Virus record (IMG/VR): IMGVR_UViG_3300009788_000003
Span: 25,324-89,323 of that record
Length of the DNA stretch: 64,000 nt
Origin: a virus
Strand: one strand, 5' to 3'
Numbering within the stretch: position 1 is the stretch's first letter; every line of letters starts with the position of its first letter. Below are positions 54,498-63,656 of the stretch, piece after piece. The translations under genes were made by a program, and so were the position numbers. The notes beneath the pieces are model-generated. The model had not been told where the DNA came from. It saw only the letters and a list, made by a program, of their open reading frames with translations, and did no database searches.

Positions 54498-55868
54498 TTA
54501 ACCTCCAACAATATTTAATGCATTCGAATTATAGTATTTGCATCTGCTTTTAAAATAATTCTCCAACAACTTAATTGAGTCTACAAAATCATAGACCACG
54601 GGAATTTTCTTCCCCTCCAATTCCCGAACAACTCTCCCCACGGGTTGTTTAACATTAGCCCTTGGGGTCATGAATACAGCAGTATCCCAATGCGGAAAAT
54701 CTGTGCCGTACTCAGTCATTTTATAGGTAGCCAACACCACCCGTTTATGTGCCTGTTTTATTAACTTTTCTTTTTCCTCAATAGAATCATTTTTAGTCCC
54801 AACATAAAATCCTATATCAGACATTTTCATTCCTGCATTCACCAGACAATCATACGCATAATCCAAATGCTTTAAGGTCTCTGCAAAGCAAACAAGATTC
54901 CTTCCCCGCCCGTAAGCATACAAAATCTTCTGAGTTATAATTGCCTGTCTGTTTTCATGCTGCCCCAAAAAATTATTTAGATTCACAGTTCTCCCTACTT
55001 TGTATCTCACCCATTTTGGAACCACCACATTAATTTTCACTACCACCACATTGAACGGCATAGGCAAAACATTTGCCTTAATAATTATTCGCCCTATATG
55101 ATCTTTAAATACATGTTGTTTCCTGTCCGATCTTTCTAGTTCAGCAGACAACCCCAACCGATATTTTGCCGGGAGTTGCCACATACAATTTACAAATTTG
55201 TCAGCAGCCATTAGATGAACTTCATCAATAATCACTAGCCCGAAATATTTATATACCCAACTTGGATACCGTTTCTGCTTCATCATGGATTGCACGTAGG
55301 CAATCACAACGGGTTTATCTGTGACATTACAAATGTCTCCCTTGATCAATCCAATATCTTCTGCCCCCATCCCCAGAAACTTCTTCAAAGATTTTCTCCA
55401 CTGCCCTTCCAAATCTGACTTGGTAATCAAAATCAGGGTAGTGACTTCCAGATCATTTATTGCAGAGCAACCCACAAAAGTTTTTCCAAACCCTGTTGAT
55501 GCATTAACAATAATTCCTGTCTCTCCCTTTAAATAATGACAATGCAATTCCTTACATACACGCACCTGTTCATCATTCCTTGGAACCCCATCAAATCCTG
55601 TTTGAATCTGATACCCTTCTATTCTTCGATCTTCTGCCCCCAATTTATATTTTGTTCTGGGTAGCAATATTCTGGGGCTATCCGTATTCTTACCAATAAC
55701 CCTATAATTTATATACGGTTTTTTAAATCTATCCACCAAAGTATATTGCTCTGCTAACTCTGGTGTGTAATCAAATACCGCAGCAGACCCCGTATAAATC
55801 GGTTCCGGTATTAAAGAAGCAGGGGCTTGCGCCCGTGCCTCTTTTGCTAGTTTAAGAAGTAAGGACAT
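54498..55868 (-). CDS. SF2 DNA helicase (UvsW/ERCC3-like)
   Basis: A 456-residue helicase. Motif I NASTGFGKTF (122-131), motif II VIIDEVHLM (213-221, DEVH box), motif III LGLSAEL, motif VI PVGRVVRELEGK. It matches the UvsW-type enzymes that process replication forks and recombination intermediates. It overlaps the SSB-like gene by 1 nt and the HTH gene follows. Confidence 0.9.
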   Translation of the reverse strand: MSLLLKLAKEARAQAPASLIPEPIYTGSAAVFDYTPELAEQYTLVDRFKKPYINYRVIGKNTDSPRILLPRTKYKLGAEDRRIEGYQIQTGFDGVPRNDEQVRVCKELHCHYLKGETGIIVNASTGFGKTFVGCSAINDLEVTTLILITKSDLEGQWRKSLKKFLGMGAEDIGLIKGDICNVTDKPVVIAYVQSMMKQKRYPSWVYKYFGLVIIDEVHLMAADKFVNCMWQLPAKYRLGLSAELERSDRKQHVFKDHIGRIIIKANVLPMPFNVVVVKINVVVPKWVRYKVGRTVNLNNFLGQHENRQAIITQKILYAYGRGRNLVCFAETLKHLDYAYDCLVNAGMKMSDIGFYVGTKNDSIEEKEKLIKQAHKRVVLATYKMTEYGTDFPHWDTAVFMTPRANVKQPVGRVVRELEGKKIPVVYDFVDSIKLLENYFKSRCKYYNSNALNIVGG

Positions 55869-56665
55869 TAAACTACCTTATCCTCATCAACCCCCGGTTC
55901 ACCACCTACAGCAGTAGTGGCAGTTCCAAATCCCAATGCCAATAATTCTTCTGCTGAATGAACTTTGATAACTTCATCATAATCCAGTGGTTTAACTTCG
56001 CAATCAGGAAATGCTTCACCCAACTCTTCAAGGGTATTACTTTGAACATAATCAAAATCATCCCCCACATTGAAAGCATCTTTGCTTGTGCGAGTTACTT
56101 CGAAAGTTGCACCAATCAAACCGTTCTCATATTTCTTTGCTTTCTTGCGTAGCTTGTCAGCCACACCAGTTTTAGCAACGAACAATTGAACAGAACCTTC
56201 ATACTCTTTTTTCTCTTTTTTACTCATCCATTTTTCATGAGTGAGCACCGTAAAGACGGTAGCAAAATAGGGAGTATTTCCAGACGCGCAAACAGGACAT
56301 TCAGAACCTTCTGCGGGATTGTTGATACACACATACTTTGGATATTTCTGAGCAGGGTTATTAATGGTATGTTCGTAATAACATATGCTATCAAGATCAC
56401 CATCAACATCTAGCCCACCATCAAGAAACGAAATTACCCGTTCCTGTTCTGGCTTCATGTAAAAACGAAATACCTGATTTTCCCGTTGCTCTTCCCGCAC
56501 CTGTGCTGCCTGTTGTTCAGCAACCAATGCTTCTTTTGCTGCATGACCTTTCTTCAAAAAAGAAGATGTAGTTTTGGTCTTTACAACCTCACTCTCTTCA
56601 GCAGCAACTTTCAGCTTCACAGGTTTAGCAGTACCCTTATTGAGTTTGTTTAATTTAAGAGCCAT
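55868..56665 (-). CDS. single-stranded DNA-binding protein, gp32-like
   Basis: A 265-residue protein. YYEHTINNPAQKYPKYVC and INNPAEGSECPVC give H-x13-C-x9-C-x2-C, nearly the zinc site of T4 gp32 (H-x12-C-x9-C-x2-C). The N-terminus is basic (KLNKLNKGTAKPVKLKVAAE) and the C-terminus acidic (GEPGVDEDKVV), as in gp32. It would coat single strands during replication and recruit partners through its tail. First in an operon with helicase and RecA. Confidence 0.85.
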   Translation of the reverse strand: MALKLNKLNKGTAKPVKLKVAAEESEVVKTKTTSSFLKKGHAAKEALVAEQQAAQVREEQRENQVFRFYMKPEQERVISFLDGGLDVDGDLDSICYYEHTINNPAQKYPKYVCINNPAEGSECPVCASGNTPYFATVFTVLTHEKWMSKKEKKEYEGSVQLFVAKTGVADKLRKKAKKYENGLIGATFEVTRTSKDAFNVGDDFDYVQSNTLEELGEAFPDCEVKPLDYDEVIKVHSAEELLALGFGTATTAVGGEPGVDEDKVV

Positions 56666-56713
56666 TTAGCCCCTCCATTTTATTTAGGTTTAATTGTCCA
56701 TTTGGACAACGCA

Positions 56714-56742
56714 ATTGTCTCATTGAAGAATTTATTTGTCAA
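56714..56742 (-). promoter_or_regulatory. promoter of the SSB-helicase-RecA operon
   Basis: -35 TTGACA (56742-56737), 17-nt spacer, weak -10 GACAAT (56719-56714). The -35 overlaps the primase stop codon. A GTCC...GGAC palindrome follows. Confidence 0.6.
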
Positions 56743-57680
56743 GAAATAGACTCCAATAATTCTAAAACTTTGTCATCTGGCATCTGTCCCAAATCCCCGT
56801 AAGGTTCTGGTGGTTTCAAATGCGTGACAGGAATTTTGGTAAAGTATTTTGAGATTCTTTCCCTACCTTTATCTCCCCCTTTTCCGTTATCAAAAATCGT
56901 TATAATTTCTTCTGCCCCCGCAAGTCGTTTAATCTTATCCATCTGAACCTGTGTCGTTTGTCCAGATAAAACATTGCTGTAATGAACTCTGATCTTGGCG
57001 TAGTCAAATTGACCTTCAACCAAAACCACAGGCTCTTCTAAATCAACGTGATCTTCCCCCATCCAGACAGAAGGATTTCTAACCCCGTTACTTGGGTAAC
57101 TATAATATCTTGGCTCTACATCCTCCAAAAAAGTTCTCCCGTGTACCCCCATCAAAACCCCTTCCCAATTTCTGATTGGAAATAAAATCCTGCAACTTTC
57201 AAAATCTAATCTTATGTCAATCTGCTCTGCCAACTCAGCAGAAATTTCCCGTACCTGAACATAGGGATGAATGTAGGCAGAAGGAAAACATTGAAACCAA
57301 TGTTCATCGAAGGGAACCAACTCAACAGGCTTTTTATTTATCTCAGTTTCATAGTCGGGAAATTCTAGTTCTTCAGTATATTCTTCCGCATCTATAATCT
57401 GCATTGCTTTTTTTAAATCAACCTTATGTGGTACATCCCCCGCATACATAAATTTTAATTTCTTGTAAATCTCATACGGGGTTCCACGTTCCCCGCAACT
57501 GAAACAATTATATTTTGACTCCCCGCCCGTGATAGTCATTCCACTTGAAGGGTGATTATCCACCTTCCCATCATGTAGGAATCTTGCAAACACACATCTA
57601 CAAGTTGCCCACTTTGAAGTTGTGGTGGTGACTTCGCCCCCCAACGCAGAGAGCAAAGCAACTACCTGTTCTTTGTTCAT
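56739..57680 (-). CDS. DNA primase (DnaG-like)
   Basis: A 313-residue primase. CRCVFARFLHDGKVDNHPSS, then YNCFSCGERGTPYEIYKKL: zinc-binding CHC2-like domain. VVLVEGQFDYAKI is the Toprim Glu; EEIITIFDNGKGGDKGRERI the Asp region. It is short compared with cellular DnaG and lacks a helicase domain; DnaB is encoded separately at 58636. 1-nt overlap upstream. Confidence 0.9.
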   Translation of the reverse strand: MNKEQVVALLSALGGEVTTTTSKWATCRCVFARFLHDGKVDNHPSSGMTITGGESKYNCFSCGERGTPYEIYKKLKFMYAGDVPHKVDLKKAMQIIDAEEYTEELEFPDYETEINKKPVELVPFDEHWFQCFPSAYIHPYVQVREISAELAEQIDIRLDFESCRILFPIRNWEGVLMGVHGRTFLEDVEPRYYSYPSNGVRNPSVWMGEDHVDLEEPVVLVEGQFDYAKIRVHYSNVLSGQTTQVQMDKIKRLAGAEEIITIFDNGKGGDKGRERISKYFTKIPVTHLKPPEPYGDLGQMPDDKVLELLESIS

Positions 57681-58135
57681 TACCCGTATTTGAGTCTGCG
57701 ATTCCCTTCTTTAATTTCAGTCAAGGCTTTCATTTCCGCAGGACTAAAATATTTATCCAGATCACCCAACGCAAATTTTGCCAGTTTCAGGGCAAGACCA
57801 TCTTCAAAATCTTCCAGAGCAACAACCACTTCATCAGTGTCTTTGATTACCCGTGACTGAACACGAGCAGAAACACCAAGTACCAAATCCCCGTTGATCA
57901 GATTCAATGATGCTTCCCCATCAATTTCAGGGTCAACAAGATCACGAATATCTTTTTCAATAGGATTAAGTTTGTCGGTAAGATTTTTGGTCTTAGCAGC
58001 CAGAACCGCAATTTCCTTTTTAAGCTTGAATGCTTCAGGAAGTAATTTGGTTGCCGCCGAAATTCCGGTAGTTGATGTAACCGAAGTTTTAAGTTTTGCT
58101 GTCTTCGATTTGCTTGTTGTCTTTAGCTTAATTGC
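57680..58135 (-). CDS. hypothetical protein
   Basis: A 151-residue protein from MAIKLKTTSKSKTAKLKTSV; AAKTKNLTDKLNPIEKDIRD is coiled coil, and LNLINGDLVLGVSARVQSRV strand-rich. AAGGGG stands 9 nt before ATG 58135. It is coupled to the primase gene. No family. Confidence 0.65.
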   Translation of the reverse strand, partial: AIKLKTTSKSKTAKLKTSVTSTTGISAATKLLPEAFKLKKEIAVLAAKTKNLTDKLNPIEKDIRDLVDPEIDGEASLNLINGDLVLGVSARVQSRVIKDTDEVVVALEDFEDGLALKLAKFALGDLDKYFSPAEMKALTEIKEGNRRLKYG

Positions 58136-58163
58136 CATTTCATATCCCCTTGCTTTGTTTGCC

Positions 58164-58185
58164 AAAAAGCCCCAATTAAGGGGCT
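58164..58185 (-). terminator. terminator upstream of gene 57680
   Basis: Minus-strand AGCCCC TTAATT GGGGCT followed by TTTTT. Confidence 0.82.
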
Positions 58186-58354
58186 ATGAATTTGGGTCAA
58201 GTTTCTCACCGTGAAAAAGGAACAGTGGTCTATCCTCTAGCATTTCTTCATCTTGCTTGATGTTGGCTATTGCATCCTCAACAATCTGTTGCGCCCATTA
58301 ATGATTAGTTACTTTGTGAATCTGTTATTTACTCCGTTTCCGAAGTCCGTGTAA
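58186..58354. pseudogene. open frame without a start codon, possible gene remnant
   Basis: On the minus strand, about 34 codons are open from 58300 to the TAG at about 58197 (reads WAQQIVEDAIANIKQDEEML, ending KLDPNS) right after an in-frame TAA, without ATG at the front. It may be a gene end left by deletion. The remaining bases show nothing. Confidence 0.3.
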
Positions 58355-58447
58355 CTAACTGTCAATCTTCTTGGAAAGAGCCGCAGCACCCTTGACAGTA
58401 GACTTTGCGGTTCTGGTTGGCTTACCTAATTCGGGCAGTACCCTCAT
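58355..58447 (-). CDS. 30-residue basic peptide
   Basis: MRVLPELGKPTRTAKSTVKG, then AAALSKKIDS. GGTGG lies before the ATG and a strong promoter is at 58540. Very basic like the 42-residue protein at 34126. Coding status is plausible. Confidence 0.45.
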   Translation of the reverse strand: MRVLPELGKPTRTAKSTVKGAAALSKKIDS

Positions 58448-58539
58448 TACCAACCACCTTCTTAAATTCACACCATGTTTGTTTCTTGTATTCTCCTGTG
58501 TTGACAGGGTTAATCGAATGTTTCTTAACTTACCCCCTA

Positions 58540-58567
58540 ATAATAGCATACGGGTTATATTTGTCAA
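58540..58567 (-). promoter_or_regulatory. promoter of the 58355 unit
   Basis: -35 TTGACA (58567-58562), 16-nt spacer, -10 TATTAT (58545-58540). No operator-like motif. Confidence 0.82.
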
Positions 58568-58635
58568 GCCTTTTTATTGAAAAAATTGACCCCTATTGGC
58601 CCCCCCTATAGGCAAAACTGATTTTAAGGGTTTTA

Positions 58636-59916
58636 CTAGTCCACAACAATTTCCTGCTGTGGTTCACTACCCTTACCTTTCTTGGGTAGCTCCCCGAAAT
58701 CCATATTGTAAAAGTCCCACTTGGTATTAAATTTTCCTAGCTCCCCATCCCTGCCCTTCAGGATTTCAACTTCACGAGTCATAATAGTTTCAATGCTTTC
58801 TTCCTGCATCAAACCCAACACAACAGAACTAAGTTGCCCGATTTCATCTGTGTACCCTATATCCTCCAACCCCACCTTCTGATCTTTGGACATTTTCTTT
58901 TCAGCAGTTCTATTGAATTGCCAACTGGCTACCACTGGAATATTAAATTCCATTGCAAGCATTTGCTTTAATGCCCGTGCATTCTCAGCAACCTTTTCAT
59001 ATTTCCCCATCCTTGTATTGGGATGTGAAAGCAAGTACGCACCATCGACCACAACAAGATCAGGATTAACCTGCATCACTAATTTCCAAATGTCTTCAAC
59101 TGTGGAAGCAATATCGCCCCCGGCTATCCAAAATGATTCATCGATTCCTGTCAGCACATCTAACTTCGAAAGCAGGTCTTTGTAAGCCTTAGTAGCAAGC
59201 TGTGCCTTTTTAAGCTGTGTCAGACTGTGCTTGGTATGCATACTGGCTAATCGTTGCTCTATGGCAAGCACAATCATTTCTAGGGTGATGAACAAAACTA
59301 CCTTATGTTGGTTATACCATGCGTTATGTGCCATGAATAAACTTGAAAAGGTTTTGCCCATTGCGGGTCTACCAACAATTGAAATCAGGTCTCCCCCCTG
59401 CATACCCCCAGACAAAATATCTACTGTGGGGTAGCCCATGAGAACCGTTCCTTCCATGCCAAGCATTTTCTTTTTCTTGTAGGCAAGTTCTATGAACTTT
59501 CGTGCATCCTTGAAATCCACCAAATCTATTTTGGATGTTGCCCTATGAATTGTCATCAGGGTTTCAGTCAAACAATCAATCCCTGCCTGAACATCCATAT
59601 TTTCTTTGTGCAGAAATGGTTGCACATCGGCATACCCTTTTTTAATGGTGTCCGATATAAAGCGTTCCCGAATCTGCTTGGCATAATAAGAAGAAACTTC
59701 TTTTGCAATCGGTAGGCTATCTAATCCCATATCAAGCAGCACGGTTTCAGATTTTGGCAGTGCCTTGTGTTCGTAAAGAAATTCTTTTATGAACGTATAA
59801 ACTTCTAGTTCATGGTCTTTCAGAGTTACCGGATTGACATCTAGTTTTGAAAATGACTTTACATCACCCTCATTCAATAGCGCGGAAACAAGCTTAAGCC
59901 CGATACTTGATGACAC
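58636..59916 (-). CDS. dnaB: replicative DNA helicase (DnaB-like)
   Basis: A 426-residue DnaB-type helicase. N-terminal helical domain (LVSALLNEGDVKSFSKLDVN); GMQGGDLISIVGRPAMGKTF is Walker A; NPDLVVVDGAYLLSHPNTRM is Walker B; VVASWQFNRTAEKKMSKDQK and LGLMQEESIETIMTREVEIL are H3 and arginine-finger areas. It unwinds the fork for PolA, with primase at 56739 and a possible loader at 60219. Confidence 0.92.
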   Translation of the reverse strand: MSSSIGLKLVSALLNEGDVKSFSKLDVNPVTLKDHELEVYTFIKEFLYEHKALPKSETVLLDMGLDSLPIAKEVSSYYAKQIRERFISDTIKKGYADVQPFLHKENMDVQAGIDCLTETLMTIHRATSKIDLVDFKDARKFIELAYKKKKMLGMEGTVLMGYPTVDILSGGMQGGDLISIVGRPAMGKTFSSLFMAHNAWYNQHKVVLFITLEMIVLAIEQRLASMHTKHSLTQLKKAQLATKAYKDLLSKLDVLTGIDESFWIAGGDIASTVEDIWKLVMQVNPDLVVVDGAYLLSHPNTRMGKYEKVAENARALKQMLAMEFNIPVVASWQFNRTAEKKMSKDQKVGLEDIGYTDEIGQLSSVVLGLMQEESIETIMTREVEILKGRDGELGKFNTKWDFYNMDFGELPKKGKGSEPQQEIVVD

Positions 59917-59926
59917 GATTTATCCC

Positions 59927-60202
59927 CTACTGGATTAAACTTACATGCATGTGGATACCAAGACCGTCTTCAACCGTCTTCTTAATATCGTCAATAATCT
60001 CCGTATCAATTTTTCCTGCTACCACCGATTCTTTCGGAATAATTATATCTGCTTCCAGTGCAGGTTTTAAAAACAGATCATCAGGTATATCTAAATTCAA
60101 TTTTATTGAAATCTCATGTGCCTTTAATGATGGAGATTTCGCGGAAAGTTTTGCATTACCCTTGCCCCATTTTTTATAGCCCACTATCAGGTATCGTGTC
60201 AT
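59927..60202 (-). CDS. hypothetical protein in the helicase operon
   Basis: A 91-residue protein from MTRYLIVGYKKWGKGNAKLS; the strand block AHEISIKLNLDIPDDLFLKP and DIKKTVEDGLGIHMHVSLIQ follow. No family is recognised. Lies 10 nt upstream of DnaB. Confidence 0.6.
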   Translation of the reverse strand: MTRYLIVGYKKWGKGNAKLSAKSPSLKAHEISIKLNLDIPDDLFLKPALEADIIIPKESVVAGKIDTEIIDDIKKTVEDGLGIHMHVSLIQ

Positions 60203-60218
60203 GTTCATTTTTATCCCC

Positions 60219-60839
60219 TTATTCTAATTCTAGAAAATGATTATCAATGTGAGTCCGAAGAACCCCCCCATATTGTTGATTAATATAATCCAGTGTTTCA
60301 ACGTAGATTACTATCTGCCTTCCCTGACTGTGGCTATTGAGAACCCAACTAAGTACGTTGCTCATTTCCCACGTTGCCACATTCCCACCCTCAGATTTAT
60401 CTAGTGCAAAATTTGGAATACAAATCAATTTGCTCTTAGGTGGATTTCCCGCTTTGATTTCTTTGATCAGGTCTTGAAGCGTAATGAATCGAGAATCAAT
60501 AAAGTTACGGGTCAATACCCCTATCATGCTGTACATTCTGTCTATGAAATTATGGTTGCTTTCGATTACTGCCCCGCTAATTCCTTTGATGAACTGCCTA
60601 CCGAAATCTTCCAGATAGGCAACATCCTTTGATAGCAAAATTCCTTCTGAAGTATTGTAAATAAAATATTCTGGAATCCCTGCTTGCTCTGCGTACATCT
60701 CAATATTCTGAACCATACGCCAGTGCTTTTGATAATTGAGAATGCCTGTCTGGTAATATTCCGCATAGGTTTTCATGTGATGCTTTTCATCTTCCGATAG
60801 GTCATCACCTTCAATGTCTGTCTTTAATTTAATTCCCAC
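60219..60839 (-). CDS. hypothetical replication-region protein (possible helicase loader)
   Basis: A 206-residue protein. The C-terminal KLICIPNFALDKSEGGNVAT followed by WVLNSHSQGRQIVIYVETLD and YGGVLRTHIDNHF is laid out like the second half of a RecA- or AAA-type ATPase, but no Walker A is present. Its place between an initiator-like protein and DnaB suggests a loader; this is inference. Confidence 0.5.
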   Translation of the reverse strand: MGIKLKTDIEGDDLSEDEKHHMKTYAEYYQTGILNYQKHWRMVQNIEMYAEQAGIPEYFIYNTSEGILLSKDVAYLEDFGRQFIKGISGAVIESNHNFIDRMYSMIGVLTRNFIDSRFITLQDLIKEIKAGNPPKSKLICIPNFALDKSEGGNVATWEMSNVLSWVLNSHSQGRQIVIYVETLDYINQQYGGVLRTHIDNHFLELE

Positions 60840-61764
60840 TGTCTTTCCCCACGGCTTTTAACAATGCCTTGGTATGTGCATCCGTTACTGTCTTCTTCGT
60901 TACTTTGATTTTCTTGGTTTTGATCTTAGTATCACTTTTCTTCTGGAAGAATTGCAGAGCTAAATTAGAATGGTAAATAAAGAAATTCATATTAGGTGAT
61001 GCAGGTTTTTTAGATAAGCCTGTTTGTAGATTTACATATTTAACAAATGGTTCCCAATTCCAAACCGCATTTTCTAATGCCTCTTTGAAACCACCTTCCA
61101 TTTTTTTTGCAACCTTGTTCATTGAACCTGCCTGTACCTGAGTAAACTTTAAATCTACTATGGCTAAGAGATGTTCATTCTGGAAATCGACACAAGCATT
61201 TCTCCAAATATCTATTGGGTTCATTATCTTCTTATTGGTCTTTTCGAATTTCACCAAATCCAAATCTTCTATTTTCATTTCTTCACCTACCCCCTTAATG
61301 GATTCGGGTATTGTGATTTTGTTTTTTGAAATCACTTTACTACTTTTACTTACTGCCTTATCTACTACCTTATTTACTAGGGTGTCACTGTGGCACTTGT
61401 CTGGTGTCACCATGATACTAGGTTGGTGTCCCTGTGGCACTAGTGCTAGTGTCATCATGACACTACCTAACCCTTTTTTCTTGGCAGATTCAATATCTAA
61501 ATCAAGATTTTTTTCACAGATTGAATATTTGTTTCTGACCCTTGGAGTTTTTTTGACAGTAATTAACTGCTGTAAAATTAAACTCTTTATGGTTCTAATA
61601 ATTGTGCTTCTGGAATACCCGCTAAGTTTTGCCAAAGTATTAAACGATGGATAGCAGAAACCCTTGTGGTCAATTTTGTCAGCAAGAATAGCCAACACCA
61701 TTTTTTCACAAGGGCTAATGTTCAGTCGGTTACGAATAACCTTCTGGGTTAGCTCAAAACTCAC
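60829..61764 (-). CDS. winged-helix replication initiator-like protein
   Basis: A 311-residue protein. CEKMVLAILADKIDHKGFCY, then PSFNTLAKLSGYSRSTIIRT and IKSLILQQLITVKKT is a winged-helix domain as in phage replication O-like proteins. It continues with a long Lys/Ser-rich linker and a helical end. It may bind the phage origin. 11-nt overlap with gene 60219; an operator-like motif lies in the coding sequence. Confidence 0.7.
   Translation of the reverse strand: MSFELTQKVIRNRLNISPCEKMVLAILADKIDHKGFCYPSFNTLAKLSGYSRSTIIRTIKSLILQQLITVKKTPRVRNKYSICEKNLDLDIESAKKKGLGSVMMTLALVPQGHQPSIMVTPDKCHSDTLVNKVVDKAVSKSSKVISKNKITIPESIKGVGEEMKIEDLDLVKFEKTNKKIMNPIDIWRNACVDFQNEHLLAIVDLKFTQVQAGSMNKVAKKMEGGFKEALENAVWNWEPFVKYVNLQTGLSKKPASPNMNFFIYHSNLALQFFQKKSDTKIKTKKIKVTKKTVTDAHTKALLKAVGKDSGN
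60919..60936 (-). repeat. 18-bp operator-like motif, copy 15, inside the initiator-like gene
   Basis: Minus strand AGTGATACTAAGATCAAA, 16 of 18, identical to the copy at 13121. Confidence 0.75.
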
Positions 61765-61772
61765 GAGTGAAT

Positions 61773-62363
61773 CTACTTCTTTTTAATCGGTACTACTTTT
61801 GCTTTCGTGGGTTTCTTTTCCTTCGGCGCAACAGGGGCATACATGGTCATGAAATCATCCATGCTATCCTTGATCACCTTCTTCACAGTATCATTCGTAT
61901 CACAGAAGATACCAATACTTCGAAGTACCCTGTTACCCAGATCAGTAAAGTCTTTGGTTAGGGCTTTCATTAATTCCGTATGCCCTTTCAAAGTTTGTGG
62001 GTCTCCATAATCACCCAACGCTTTAGCAGAAACCAACACGTAGGAAACTCGCTCATTACCTACCGTCAAATTTTGACCTTTGATAAATTTCGTAGCCAAC
62101 TTCTCATTCACTTCCCCGGCTTTGAAATTTGAATTGAACCAACTTTCCATGTTGTACAGGTCAATCTTTGCAGAAGGAATCATACGAATCCTTACAAAGA
62201 ATCCCACGGGTTGTCCCGCAAAATCAGTGGCAAAATCCAGTTTCAAACAATAGCGAACCCTGTCTTCAAAGATAACAAAATAATCTTCATACCCTTCACT
62301 TCCCTTAATCCTGTCCAGATTTTTAAGGGTTGTGGTTTTCTTAACCAGTTTTTCCTGTATCAT
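61773..62363 (-). CDS. hypothetical protein in the replication block
   Basis: A 196-residue protein (KNLDRIKGSEGYEDYFVIFE; RYCLKLDFATDFAGQPVGFF; VRIRMIPSAKIDLYNMESWF) ending with a Lys-rich tail (PKEKKPTKAKVVPIKKK). No family. It lies between the AAA+ ATPase and the initiator-like protein. Confidence 0.65.
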   Translation of the reverse strand: MIQEKLVKKTTTLKNLDRIKGSEGYEDYFVIFEDRVRYCLKLDFATDFAGQPVGFFVRIRMIPSAKIDLYNMESWFNSNFKAGEVNEKLATKFIKGQNLTVGNERVSYVLVSAKALGDYGDPQTLKGHTELMKALTKDFTDLGNRVLRSIGIFCDTNDTVKKVIKDSMDDFMTMYAPVAPKEKKPTKAKVVPIKKK

Positions 62364-62375
62364 AATAACTATCTC

Positions 62376-63560
62376 CTATAGTCCGTGTTTCGATGATTGT
62401 AAATACTCGATGACCCACTGACATACTAAAGCCTGTGGGAAATATTTTTCACTAGTGGTTTTGCTTTGTGCCATTTTAGCACCCACCATTTTCATTCCTT
62501 CATTGAAACCTTCTGTCACTCCGAAAGTTTGCAGCAGTTGAGTAACAAAATCTTTCAACTGATCTTTGTGCAATCCCTGCAACTTTATTAATTGATCTAT
62601 CCTACCTGATCTATAAAGTTCCGTGGGGAGTGCTTCCAAATTATTACAGGTCATCACAACATATACTTTACTAGTCTTATATTGTAACCACCACAAAAGT
62701 TTAGATAACAATCTTTGGCTTGTGTCATTTTCACTATTGTCCATGAACAGCTTTTCCACTTCATCAAACAAAACAATGCACGGGCTTTCTTTGTCTAGCG
62801 TTGTGAGTGCAGCATTCAAATGATGCTCTGCTTCTCCCTGCCATTTCGATAACATGGAATTAACATCCAACAGAAATAAAGATAATCCCCATTCCCGCGC
62901 AACATATTTAGCAAATTCAGTTTTGCCTGTTCCCGCATCCCCGTACATCAGAACACCTTTAGGAACTAATCTGTGATCGACATCCGCAAACATGTAAGGT
63001 TTATTTTCAGCTACCCACGCACACAAGTTATTTCCACCAAAATAAAAGGGGGTACTAGAATCAATTCGCGTCAATCCAGTTTGATGAATGAATAATCTTT
63101 CTTTGGTTTTGCGGATACTCTCCACTGAAATCTGATCGTAATAAATAGAGCACAGGGAAAGTGTTTGTTTGATATGTTGAACCGTTAGACCCTTGAGATA
63201 GGCAACGGATTCTTTGAGAATTTTCTTTGGGATTTCACCTTCAAGCATCTGGTGAATTGTTTTTTCATCTGGGACTAACTCCCCGCATTCCATCAGTCGG
63301 GGGTCTGGGTCATGATTGATAAATATTACTGAGTATTCATTTTGCTCAGCATCATTATAAAGATCGTTAAGAGTATTTTCTTTTGAATTACCAATGGAAT
63401 AATATAGGGGGGGTTGATGTTCATTCGCGGTATGCTTGGAAGCCAATGACATCACATTGAAAGAAGGGAATAATCCCCGCAGAACAAATTCAATATGAAG
63501 TAGGTCAGTAGACCTAACAGAAATAAGCGGAATCAATCCACTCACTGCTTTCTTAATCAT
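62376..63560 (-). CDS. AAA+ ATPase (FtsH/Vps4-like class)
   Basis: A 394-residue AAA+ protein. Walker A GDAGTGKT (207-214), Walker B CIVLFDEVEKLF (Asp266, Glu267), a sensor-1 Asn in MTCNNLEALP, and the YRSGRIDQLI arginine-finger block. Closest in layout to classical AAA proteins such as spastin or 26S ATPases rather than to clamp loaders. Residues 1-165 are an unassigned N-terminal domain. Likely a remodeller of replication or other protein complexes. First gene after the promoter at 63657. Confidence 0.85.
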   Translation of the reverse strand: MIKKAVSGLIPLISVRSTDLLHIEFVLRGLFPSFNVMSLASKHTANEHQPPLYYSIGNSKENTLNDLYNDAEQNEYSVIFINHDPDPRLMECGELVPDEKTIHQMLEGEIPKKILKESVAYLKGLTVQHIKQTLSLCSIYYDQISVESIRKTKERLFIHQTGLTRIDSSTPFYFGGNNLCAWVAENKPYMFADVDHRLVPKGVLMYGDAGTGKTEFAKYVAREWGLSLFLLDVNSMLSKWQGEAEHHLNAALTTLDKESPCIVLFDEVEKLFMDNSENDTSQRLLSKLLWWLQYKTSKVYVVMTCNNLEALPTELYRSGRIDQLIKLQGLHKDQLKDFVTQLLQTFGVTEGFNEGMKMVGAKMAQSKTTSEKYFPQALVCQWVIEYLQSSKHGL

Positions 63561-63656
63561 TAACTATCCCCTAGTTATTTGTAGCTTACTGCTTGTTCAT
63601 CTAAAAGTAAAATGCTCCCACCCAATTGATAGGGAATTTAACGAGAGCATGTACCA

